From NCBI GenBank assembly GCA_963991775.1, contig CAXDRM010000042.1, positions 1 to 11,332 of the forward strand: 11,332 nucleotides of DNA, written 5' to 3'. Within the stretch, counting starts at the first letter, position 1, and each line of letters opens with the position of its first letter. The position numbers were made by a program, and so were the translations under genes. This document shows, piece after piece, positions 5,783 through 11,332 of the stretch. The stretch is from CAXDRM01 sp963991775. GTDB taxonomy: Bacteria; Pseudomonadota; Alphaproteobacteria; Rickettsiales; JABIRX01. The notes beneath the pieces were generated by a model that worked only from the letters and a program-made list of their open reading frames with translations, did not search any database and had not been told where the DNA came from.

Positions 5783-7174
5783 CTAACTTTGATTGTGAAG
5801 CAATTCCTCTATTTTTGCAATCTCAAATTTGAGAGTTAAATCTGCTGTTAATTGCTTAGAAAATTTACGATGAGCATGCAAAATTGTGGCATGATCACGA
5901 GCTAAATGACTACCAATATTACTTAAACTAAGTTTGGTATATTTTTTTAATAAGTAAATCACCACATCTCTTGCAAATACTAATTCTTTATTGCGCTTTT
6001 TTGATTTTAATTCAGCAACAGATAGTTTAAAAAATTTAGCAATTAATTTAATCATCTGCTCAGGAGAAATCTCACTATTACGATTTTTATAGATAAAATC
6101 ATTAATGATCTCAGCTAAATTATCTTTAGTTACTTGTTCAGCAAAAATATTTTGATGAATCATAATTTTATTTAACGCTCCTTCAATCTCTCTAACACTT
6201 GAGAAATAGTAGCTAGACATCTGATTAACCAAGCTTATATCAAGCTGATATTTATTTAATTTGATTTTATTTAGGATTATTTTTTTACGCAATTCTTCAC
6301 CAGGCATAGCAATTTGCGTCAATACACCTGCAGATAGCAATGATTTAAGTTTAGGATGAAAATCTTGCAATTCATCTAATTTACGGTCAGCTGCAAAAAT
6401 AATTTTTTTATTAGCTAAAGCTAGATTATCCAAAATATTAAGTACTTCATTTTGAGTTCCAGCTTTTTTTTGCAAGAAATGCGCATCATCAAGCAAGAAG
6501 TAATCTATATCTACAAATTTTTCTTTAAATTCTAAAAGCTCACCTGACCTAGCAGCTTGTGAGTAAAAATATGTAAAGCGTTCAGCATTTAAAAATACAA
6601 ATTTTTTATTCTGCTTGATTAATTCTAAAGCTATAGCTGAAAGCAAATGAGTCTTACCTATACCAACTTTAGCATAAACAAATAAAGTATTGATAAAACT
6701 ATGTTTATCTGCAGAGATGATACCTTGCGCGGCAGCGTAAGCGATACGATTTTCTTCAGCTACCACATAATTACTAAAAGAGAAACGCTCATCTAAATCT
6801 GGACAAAAATCGCTTTTATTATCATTAGAATTGTTAGTAGAAATATTATTAGCAAGCTGCTTATCAATTACAAAATTTTGTTCAGCTGTAATATCACTCG
6901 GTTCAGCTACTTCTATGTTAAGCTGAATAAAATCACTTAATAGGTTTGATAAAATAGAATTAAAATCATCCAGATAATTATTAATTAGCCAGTCTTTAAT
7001 GAAGTTAGAACGAACTGATATGGTTAAATTACCAGCTTGATAATCAGTTACTATGCATGATGAAAACCAGCAATTATAAAGATCCACACCATATTTAAGC
7101 TGCAACTTATTTTGCACCTCAGGCCAAAAAGCGTAATCTTGGTAATCTTCTAATTTATTTAATTTTGATACCAC
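5783..7174 (-). CDS. dnaA: chromosomal replication initiator DnaA, divergent
   Basis: From the GTG at 7174 (AGG six bases upstream) the protein is 463 residues, normal for DnaA. A TTG at 7195 would add seven residues but lacks a spaced ribosome site. Domain I (about 15-75) is typical, with W17 and FIKDWL. An Asn-rich linker (about 90-125) precedes the AAA+ domain. Walker A reads AKVGIGKT (168-175), lacking the usual first Gly. Walker B is LLDDAHF (227-233), sensor 1 AADR (261-264) and sensor 2 VREIEGAL (from 327). The box VII arginine finger is replaced: E. coli RLKSRF corresponds here to KLKSLL (275-280), with Leu279 at the R285 position. Domain IV keeps the DnaA-box-binding signature RDHATILHAHRK (426-437). 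The start overlaps the rhodanese end by 16 bases. It is likely the true initiator, though a divergent paralogue cannot be excluded. Confidence 0.93.
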   Translation of the reverse strand: MVSKLNKLEDYQDYAFWPEVQNKLQLKYGVDLYNCWFSSCIVTDYQAGNLTISVRSNFIKDWLINNYLDDFNSILSNLLSDFIQLNIEVAEPSDITAEQNFVIDKQLANNISTNNSNDNKSDFCPDLDERFSFSNYVVAEENRIAYAAAQGIISADKHSFINTLFVYAKVGIGKTHLLSAIALELIKQNKKFVFLNAERFTYFYSQAARSGELLEFKEKFVDIDYFLLDDAHFLQKKAGTQNEVLNILDNLALANKKIIFAADRKLDELQDFHPKLKSLLSAGVLTQIAMPGEELRKKIILNKIKLNKYQLDISLVNQMSSYYFSSVREIEGALNKIMIHQNIFAEQVTKDNLAEIINDFIYKNRNSEISPEQMIKLIAKFFKLSVAELKSKKRNKELVFARDVVIYLLKKYTKLSLSNIGSHLARDHATILHAHRKFSKQLTADLTLKFEIAKIEELLHNQS

Positions 7175-7572
7175 GGTAAACCTAAAAATTTCCAACCTGA
7201 AATCTGTCCACGCTGGCCTTTATCATTAATATCTCCTTCAAAACCTCCTACTATATTAAATGCATTTTTAAAACCAGCCTCAGCTGCTAGCTCAGCAGCT
7301 TTTTGAGAGCGAGCACCTATTTTGCATAAAAAGAAAAACTTAGCTTCTAAATTATCTGAGAATCTAGTTTTAAATTCTGATATAAAGCTTTGATTTAGCT
7401 GCATACCAGGAAATTCCAAAAGACTTAACATTATTATTTCTCCTGCCGCAGAGCGCAAATCAGGAACACCAACAAAATGCCACTCCGCATCAGTTCTAAC
7501 ATCAATCAAATAAGAATTTTTATCTTCTAATAATTGAGACCATGCTAATTCTGGAGTTACTATTTCGACCAC
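7159..7572 (-). CDS. rhodanese-like domain protein (single domain)
   Basis: This 137-residue protein is a single rhodanese (sulfurtransferase-type) domain. It has the entry motif LIDVRTDAEW (22-31), the active-site loop CKIGARS with a catalytic cysteine near residue 83, and GGFEGDIN near 108-115. The end GWKFLGLPWYQ is, from memory, typical of small alphaproteobacterial rhodaneses. Such proteins carry persulfide sulfur; the acceptor is unknown. The first start in frame is GTG 7572, because a stop (TAA) lies two codons upstream. No clear Shine-Dalgarno is visible. It overlaps the dnaA start (TTACCGTGG region), so the two genes are translationally linked. It is the first gene of the four-gene minus-strand block. 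Cytoplasmic, with no signal peptide. Confidence 0.92.
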   Translation of the reverse strand: MVEIVTPELAWSQLLEDKNSYLIDVRTDAEWHFVGVPDLRSAAGEIIMLSLLEFPGMQLNQSFISEFKTRFSDNLEAKFFFLCKIGARSQKAAELAAEAGFKNAFNIVGGFEGDINDKGQRGQISGWKFLGLPWYQN

Positions 7573-7753
7573 TTTTTACGCAAAAAATAATATTAAAATC
7601 TTGTAATGAGGAATGCTATTTTTAAGTTCTAATTACTCATTAGTAAACAGCATTTTTTGCATTTTTTTAAAAAAATTTTATTGACAAAGCTAAGACCTTA
7701 AAAAACCTGAGTTTTTATATTTAGCATTTTTTCTAATAGCTATAAAACTAGGG
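7573..7753. other. intergenic leader of the rhodanese-dnaA block
   Basis: No gene is seen in these 181 bases. They hold several weak secondary structures. AATGCT (7612-7617) and AGCATT (7650-7655) bracket a stem-loop, continued by TTT/AAA after one mismatch. ATTTTTTTAAAAAAAT (7661-7676) is a 16-bp AT palindrome. AAAAAC/GTTTTT with a CTGA loop lies near 7702-7715. The region must end the amidase transcript and start the dnaA-block transcript on the minus strand. I could not choose a convincing promoter: TTGACA at 7681-7686 is on the plus strand and lacks a -10. Confidence 0.4.
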
Positions 7754-8464
7754 CTAACCTAGCTTCTTGCTTAGTTGATGCAAAACTAGATGGGCGTAAT
7801 TATCCCATATTTCACAATTAGTTTTAGGACAAAAATGAGTTTTGAAAGATTTAATTACATTTAAAGTTTTGGGCCCAAAAATCCCATCATTAGAAATTTC
7901 ATAACCAAAATTTTTTAGATCAGTTTGCAAATTTTTTACTTGAATATTTTTGCTATATAATTTGACAATTTCTGCATTAAAATCTGGAACTGCTAAATCT
8001 ACATAAAATCCATGGCCAACTGCTGCTAATTTTTGCCAGGCAAAAAACTTACCTGGATCTATCTTTCTTTGCGGAGCCACATCACTATGGCCCAAAATGT
8101 AATGATCTTTGATAGGATGCTGATTTTTCAATAGCTTAATCAAACTTTCTAATGCTTTATATTGCTGAGTAGTAAATTCTTCTTTGCCATTATTTACCAA
8201 TTCAATGCCTATAGAATAGCTATTAATATCTTTTCTACCTGCAAAATAACTTACACCAGCATGCCATGCACGATATTTATCAAGCACTGGCTGAAAAATT
8301 TTGCCATCCTCAGCAATCACATAATGGCTACTTACTTGCTTATTTTTATCTTTAAAAACTCTGATAGTTTGCTGCAAATTAATTACAGTATAATGTATGA
8401 TAATCATATCAATAATGGCAGAGCTAGAACGCTTATTATAGTTTGGAGAAAATCCTTGTTCCAT
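7754..8464 (-). CDS. N-acetylmuramoyl-L-alanine amidase, AmpD/AmiD type with peptidoglycan-binding domain
   Basis: The 236-residue protein combines an Amidase_2 domain (about 10-145) with a C-terminal peptidoglycan-binding domain (about 172-232, NLQTDLKNFGYEISNDGIFG). The zinc ligands align with AmpD: His24 (IIIHYT), His126 (GHSDVAP) and Asp136 (KIDPG). The spacing of the last two is ten residues, as in AmpD His154/Asp164. Glu88 (SIGIELV) and Lys134 match the catalytic Glu116 and Lys162. It should cut the bond between N-acetylmuramic acid and L-alanine in cell-wall fragments, aiding recycling. The domain order is that of AmiD, yet no signal peptide or lipobox is visible, so location is uncertain. 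Rickettsia has comparable amidases (RC0497). The ATG at 8464 has only a weak ribosome site. It is divergent from purC with a 48-base gap. Confidence 0.93.
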   Translation of the reverse strand: MEQGFSPNYNKRSSSAIIDMIIIHYTVINLQQTIRVFKDKNKQVSSHYVIAEDGKIFQPVLDKYRAWHAGVSYFAGRKDINSYSIGIELVNNGKEEFTTQQYKALESLIKLLKNQHPIKDHYILGHSDVAPQRKIDPGKFFAWQKLAAVGHGFYVDLAVPDFNAEIVKLYSKNIQVKNLQTDLKNFGYEISNDGIFGPKTLNVIKSFKTHFCPKTNCEIWDNYAHLVLHQLSKKLG

Positions 8465-8512
8465 TGGTCTTTTATCTATAAGATTTGCAGGTAACTTTTT
8501 TACTTATTTATT
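8465..8512. promoter_or_regulatory. divergent promoter region between the amidase gene and purC
   Basis: Only 48 bases separate the two divergent start codons, so both promoters must lie here or reach into the coding ends. On the plus strand TATAAG (8477-8482) resembles a -10 for purC. A partial -35 (TTGTTC, 8456-8461) lies upstream at a short 15-base spacing. This is a weak call. Confidence 0.25.
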
Positions 8513-9232
8513 TTGGATACAAAAAAATTATATGAAGGTAAAGCTAAAATAATTTATGCTACAGAAGATGCAGCTAAAGTTATTCAATATTTTAAAGATG
8601 ATGCTACAGCTTTCAATAATGTTAAGAAAGATAATATTTCTGGCAAAGGTATTTTAAATAATTTTATTTCTGAGTATGTCATGCTATTACTCAAAAATAA
8701 TGATATCCCTACTCACTTCATTAAAAGATTAGATGAAAGAAGGCAATTAGTTACGAAGCTAGATATTTTTCCTTTAGAAGTGATCATTCGTAACCAAGCA
8801 GCTGGTAGTATTTGCAAAAGATTAGGCATTGCTGAACAAACAGTTTTTAACCCTGCTCTTCTAGAATTTTGTTACAAAAAAGACGAATATGGTGATCCAG
8901 TAATTAATGATGAACATATAAGAGTATTAAATCTTGCCAATCCAGATGAGCTGGAGCAAATCAAAGAGCTTACTCTAAAAATTAATCAAATTCTTAGCAA
9001 AGCCTTTGCTGATATTAATATTAAACTAATCGATTTTAAAATAGAATTTGGTAAAGATTCTGATGGTAAAATTATGTTGGCTGATGAGATTAGTCCTGAC
9101 TCATGTCGTTTATGGGATATGAATAGCAATGAAAAAATGGATAAGGATCGCTTTCGTTTAGATCTTGGAGATCTAACTAAATATTATCAAGAAATTGCGG
9201 ATCGTTTTAATATAGAGGTTAATTATGCTTAA
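8513..9232 (+). CDS. purC: phosphoribosylaminoimidazole-succinocarboxamide synthase
   Basis: PurC (SAICAR synthetase) joins aspartate to CAIR using ATP in de novo purine synthesis, in the cytoplasm. The 239-residue length is normal. LYEGKAK (6-12) forms the nucleotide-binding start. Both family signatures are intact: FPLEVIIRNQAAGS (86-99) and LIDFKIEFG (172-180). The conserved LADEISPDSCRLWD (189-202) follows. The start is a TTG; no ATG or GTG gives the conserved N-terminus and no near Shine-Dalgarno is visible, which may mean modest translation. The last bases overlap the next gene by 8 bases. Rickettsia lacks this pathway, from memory, while Anaplasmataceae and less reduced relatives keep it, so its presence argues against Rickettsia proper. 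No other purine genes are in this window. Confidence 0.97.
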   Translation: MDTKKLYEGKAKIIYATEDAAKVIQYFKDDATAFNNVKKDNISGKGILNNFISEYVMLLLKNNDIPTHFIKRLDERRQLVTKLDIFPLEVIIRNQAAGSICKRLGIAEQTVFNPALLEFCYKKDEYGDPVINDEHIRVLNLANPDELEQIKELTLKINQILSKAFADINIKLIDFKIEFGKDSDGKIMLADEISPDSCRLWDMNSNEKMDKDRFRLDLGDLTKYYQEIADRFNIEVNYA

Positions 9233-9614
9233 AATAATTTGTGGAATATTGGCTATTTTATGCTTCGCTAAAAATGCTAATGCCGTTGATAATCGTGTCA
9301 TGTTAGGCATATCTTTTAGCTCTGGTAAAGCTGATTATTACCTAGCTTACCAAGATAGAGAATTAGAAGAATTTAGCTATGATGCTCGCCAGTTAAATTA
9401 TCAAACACGCGGAGTAAAAATTTCAAATAATGAATTACGTAAACATTTACAATATAGCGATCAACTAAATTATGAGGGCTATCGTAATGTTGAAGGCTAT
9501 AAAAATACCGGTCGTAAACAAGAAGAAAATTTTAAAAATTCAGTATTAGCTACTGGGGCAATAATTGTTGGGGCTTTGGGGCTTACTGTATTTGCCATAG
9601 CTAGCGCCTTCTAA
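9225..9614 (+). CDS. small exported protein of unknown function with C-terminal membrane segment
   Basis: I do not recognise this 129-residue protein. It starts with a clear signal peptide (LKIICGILAILCFA, then ANA before V21), so cleavage near residue 20 and export are likely. The middle is charged and tyrosine-rich. It contains a tandem pair EGYRNV-EGYKNT (84-95), encoded by an 18-base near-repeat. A hydrophobic segment (about 107-127) forms the C-terminus and could anchor it in a membrane. The ATG at 9225 lies inside the purC end and has an excellent ribosome site, GAGG ending six bases upstream (9215-9218). It is therefore probably co-transcribed with purC and translationally coupled to it. 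A functional link to purine synthesis is not implied. A periplasmic or outer-membrane-facing location is inferred. Confidence 0.8.
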   Translation: MLKIICGILAILCFAKNANAVDNRVMLGISFSSGKADYYLAYQDRELEEFSYDARQLNYQTRGVKISNNELRKHLQYSDQLNYEGYRNVEGYKNTGRKQEENFKNSVLATGAIIVGALGLTVFAIASAF

Positions 9615-9640
9615 TATAAATCACCATATTGTGCAGCCTT

Positions 9641-9675
9641 TTCTAAAATATAGTGCTTTTTACGCACTATATTTT
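9641..9675. repeat. perfect 14-bp hairpin
   Basis: CTAAAATATAGTGC (9641-9654) and its exact reverse complement (9662-9675) enclose a 7-base loop, TTTTTAC. It starts 26 bases after the stop of the small exported protein. It could end that transcript, but no T-run follows the stem on either strand, so it is not a classical intrinsic terminator. Its CTAAAATA/ATTTTAG ends recur in the 39-base repeats nearby, suggesting a palindromic repeat family. Confidence 0.8.
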
Positions 9676-9690
9676 AGCAGAGTGATTCGC

Positions 9691-9746
9691 TTCAACTGAC
9701 AAAAATTTACTCATGTATTATTTATACACTCCGTAATTTTTGCAGT
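9691..9746. repeat. long imperfect hairpin
   Basis: CAACTGACAAAAATTTAC (9691-9708) pairs with GTAATTTTTGCAGTTG (9731-9746) as a 16-bp stem with two single-base bulges and a 22-base loop. With one further bulge the stem extends outward to GCT/AGC. The bases GAGCTCAACT, read on the minus strand at the right arm, also occur in the 39-base repeats, linking this element to them. Confidence 0.65.
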
Positions 9747-9756
9747 TGAGCTCATC

Positions 9757-9783
9757 AAAAATGCAAGCACACTATGCCGATTT
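9757..9783 (+). repeat. 27-base direct repeat A, copy 1
   Basis: This copy starts AAAAATGCAAGCACACTATG and ends GATTT. It matches copy 2 at 26 of 27 bases. The single difference is C versus T at 9778. Similarity resumes shortly after at ATAGCTCA (9787). Confidence 0.85.
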
Positions 9784-9788
9784 GTCAT

Positions 9789-9827
9789 AGCTCAACTAAA
9801 ATAGCTCCAAACTGAAGCTAAATTTTA
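9789..9827 (+). repeat. 39-base repeat B, copy 1
   Basis: This copy runs from AGCTCAACTAAAATAGCTCC to GAAGCTAAATTTTA and matches copy 2 at 38 of 39 bases. Internally CTAAAATAGCT and AGCTAAATTTTAG can pair as an 11-bp stem with a two-base bulge, so the repeat is itself palindromic. Confidence 0.85.
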
Positions 9828-9837
9828 GTAACCCAGT

Positions 9838-9864
9838 AAAAATGCAAGCACACTATGCTGATTT
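9838..9864 (+). repeat. 27-base direct repeat A, copy 2
   Basis: Second copy of the 27-base unit, 81 bases downstream of copy 1, with one mismatch. It is followed by AGAAATAGCTCAG, comparable to the flank of copy 1, so the duplicated unit is probably longer and has decayed at its right end. Confidence 0.85.
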
Positions 9865-9936
9865 AGAAATAGCTCAGTAAAAATCCATCCAAAATCTTGC
9901 ACTTTATTAAGTATTAAGCCTTTATCTAAAAATATC

Positions 9937-9975
9937 AGCTCAACTAAAATAGCTCCAAGCTGAAGCTAAATTTTA
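9937..9975 (+). repeat. 39-base repeat B, copy 2
   Basis: Second copy of the 39-base unit, 148 bases after copy 1, with one mismatch (G for A within CCAARCTG). It lies 11 bases past the stop codon of the minus-strand ATPase gene, so its hairpin could influence the 3' end of that mRNA. Confidence 0.85.
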
Positions 9976-9986
9976 TGATGCAACAC

Positions 9987-11279
9987 TTAACCCTCTAGCA
10001 AAAATTGCCATAATGGTACTGCAACAATATTATTTGGTAATAGTAAATCTTCTTGTAATTCTGCAACTAGTAATTTTAATTTTAAATCAGGGAATCTTTC
10101 AGCTATCTCTAATAAAGCACCTACTTCTCTTTGTAAGGTTTTTTCATCAGGAATAAAATAAGTAACCTGATAAGCAGTGTCAGCTTTAAAAGATTTCCTG
10201 GTAAAAAAATCTACCTCACCCCTACCTTTCCAATAGTAAACCTCTTCACCATAACGAGCTTGCAAATTATTATAGATTGCTGTTTCAACAACCTTACCAT
10301 TATCAGGAGAATTAGAATTATTTACTGCAGCTCGCAAACCTAAATCTAAGCAATAATTTTTCTTTGGATTTCTATTACGCTCTGCCTGCTTCAAACTAAA
10401 AATTGGTAAAGACCCAATTACAAACCCCTCTTCTAAATAATTTTGATAAGAACTTATTATGGTTTGAGATACTCCAAAAATATTAGCCAACCTCTTACTA
10501 GATGTTAGCGAAGCAGTATTAGTAATTAAATAAACTGCTAATTCCCGCAATAATTTAGCGTCTCTAATTTGGTGCCGCATAATGATATCTTTAAAAATTA
10601 TATCATCAAAATATTGCTTTAAAAGCTCATGCTTAATCTCATCATTATCCTCTAATATAATGCGAGGAAAACCACCCCATTTTAAATAATTTAATAGTAA
10701 ATTTTTTATTTTAGGTGATACAACTTTCAAACTATTTAAATCTGTAGTTGCCACATCTTTAAAAGTTAATATTTCCCTAAAATTTAACGGAGAAATAAAA
10801 AATGACAAATGCCTACCAGTCAACAAAGTAGCTAATTCCCTGGAAAGAAGCTTAGCTGATGAACCTGTAATAAAAATTTTTACATTTTCATTCTCATTTC
10901 TAGCTCTAACCCACTTTTCCCAATCAGGGATATTTTGTATTTCATCAAAAAATAAATAAGCTCTACCTTCAGGAAAAATATTAGCTCTGTAGAACTCATA
11001 TAGCTCATCTAAAAATTCTATAGTTAATTTTGAAGCAAAATAAGGTTCTTCGAAATTAACATGTAATATAGCATTTTTATCAATCTCTTGCTCAAGATGA
11101 TTAATTAATTGATATAGAATCGTAGTTTTACCTGATCTTCTTGCACCAATCAGCGCAATTACATCAGAGCTATGTAAATTAGCTATTATCTTTTCTGTAA
11201 CCTCTCTTCTAAAACCTGGTTTTAATTTAGGTTCACGCCAATTATTCCAACTATGTAAAATTTGTAAAAGCTTTTCCAT
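9987..11279 (-). CDS. AAA_14/DUF4143-family ATPase
   Basis: The 430-residue protein has the complete layout of this family. The AAA_14 domain (about 20-175) carries Walker A GARRSGKTT (45-53), Walker B YLFFDEIQNIPDWEKWVR (108-125) and the ITGSSAKLLS motif (137-146). The DUF4143 region (about 215-390) contains a helix-turn-helix-like stretch (about 260-280) and a nuclease-like patch, with Glu332 and GEVDFF (354-359). The usual Glu-x-Lys of the patch is replaced by QVT (371-373), so nuclease activity is doubtful. It ends with the family's typical VPLWQFLL. The function is not established. Such genes are widespread, often in many copies, and are patchily distributed, suggesting accessory DNA. 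It is a complete gene, alone at the window edge, beside the repeat cluster. Confidence 0.93.
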   Translation of the reverse strand: MEKLLQILHSWNNWREPKLKPGFRREVTEKIIANLHSSDVIALIGARRSGKTTILYQLINHLEQEIDKNAILHVNFEEPYFASKLTIEFLDELYEFYRANIFPEGRAYLFFDEIQNIPDWEKWVRARNENENVKIFITGSSAKLLSRELATLLTGRHLSFFISPLNFREILTFKDVATTDLNSLKVVSPKIKNLLLNYLKWGGFPRIILEDNDEIKHELLKQYFDDIIFKDIIMRHQIRDAKLLRELAVYLITNTASLTSSKRLANIFGVSQTIISSYQNYLEEGFVIGSLPIFSLKQAERNRNPKKNYCLDLGLRAAVNNSNSPDNGKVVETAIYNNLQARYGEEVYYWKGRGEVDFFTRKSFKADTAYQVTYFIPDEKTLQREVGALLEIAERFPDLKLKLLVAELQEDLLLPNNIVAVPLWQFLLEG

Positions 11280-11286
11280 AACTCAT

Positions 11287-11315
11287 ATAATACCATTATT
11301 AGAATTTTATATCAA
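11287..11315 (-). promoter_or_regulatory. sigma70-type promoter for the AAA_14 ATPase gene
   Basis: On the minus strand TTGATA (11315-11310) and TATTAT (11292-11287) each match five of six consensus bases and are separated by exactly 17 bases. Transcription would start about 11281-11280, one or two bases before the ATG at 11279. The mRNA would then have almost no leader, which agrees with the lack of a Shine-Dalgarno. Confidence 0.6.
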
Positions 11316-11332
11316 GCTAATTAAGGCAATAT

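Larger units (their letters stand above)
9615..9986. other. 372-base non-coding repeat cluster
   Basis: No convincing gene lies between the small exported protein and the ATPase gene. The stretch is made mostly of two hairpins, two copies of repeat A and two copies of repeat B, arranged as hairpin, hairpin, A, B, A, B. Short reading frames inside the repeats (for example MQAHYADL after the A-repeat ATG) are too small to support. The structure recalls the palindromic elements known from Rickettsia genomes, but I do not recognise these sequences. Confidence 0.7.

Noticed and set aside
5722..5820. Open minus-strand frame between dnaA and the acidic protein reading KLGARPHKELRDYF
   Set aside because: It looks protein-like but is only about 35 codons, bounded by stops, without ATG or GTG, and mostly overlaps dnaA or the ribosome site of the next gene.
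7681..7686. Perfect TTGACA hexamer on the plus strand
   Set aside because: No -10 lies 16-18 bases downstream and no plus-strand gene follows nearby.
9761..9790. Small frames inside repeat A (MQAHYADL) and on its reverse strand (MTNRHSVLAFLM)
   Set aside because: They are 9-25 codons, lack ribosome sites and are explained by the repeat; no evidence of translation.
9615..9986. CRISPR array from the A and B repeats
   Set aside because: Only two copies of each, interleaved, with unequal spacing and no cas genes in the window.

Overview
The window is very AT-rich bacterial DNA with tightly packed genes. Several protein families (DnaA, a small rhodanese ending in a GWKFLGLPW motif, RmuC, an AmpD/AmiD-type amidase, and an AAA_14/DUF4143 ATPase) recall host-associated Alphaproteobacteria such as Rickettsiales, Holosporales or relatives. 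This placement is inferred from protein style and base composition, not from a search. A purine-pathway gene (purC), a LysR regulator and a sensor protein suggest a genome less reduced than that of Rickettsia itself.

Layout from left to right. A tRNA-Glu(CTC) gene lies at 104-179. A 268-base gap follows, holding an imperfect 27-base direct repeat and a small inverted repeat. Next comes a plus-strand regulatory block: a LysR-family regulator (448-1389), an XRE-type helix-turn-helix protein (1528-1944), and a membrane sensor (1974-3755) built like a histidine kinase but with the phospho-histidine and ATP-binding residues replaced. The sensor meets the next block tail to tail, with a 4-base overlap.

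The minus-strand block (7572 down to 3752) runs rhodanese, dnaA, an acidic protein of unknown function with a calcium-loop motif, and rmuC. These genes overlap or sit close together and probably form one transcription unit. The DnaA has all the expected domains, but the usual arginine-finger position is leucine and the P-loop is unusual.

After 181 non-coding bases comes a minus-strand peptidoglycan amidase (7754-8464). It is divergent from purC (8513-9232). purC is translationally coupled to a small exported protein of unknown function (9225-9614).

A 372-base gap (9615-9986) is densely filled with hairpins and near-identical direct repeats and looks like a repeat cluster. The window ends with a full-length AAA_14/DUF4143 ATPase on the minus strand (9987-11279), with a good promoter placed so close to the ATG that its mRNA may be leaderless.

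The points most worth following up are the XRE plus dead-kinase sensor pair, the divergent DnaA with its uncharacterised operon partner, and the palindromic repeat cluster. No CRISPR array, insertion sequence, rRNA or complete prophage was seen.
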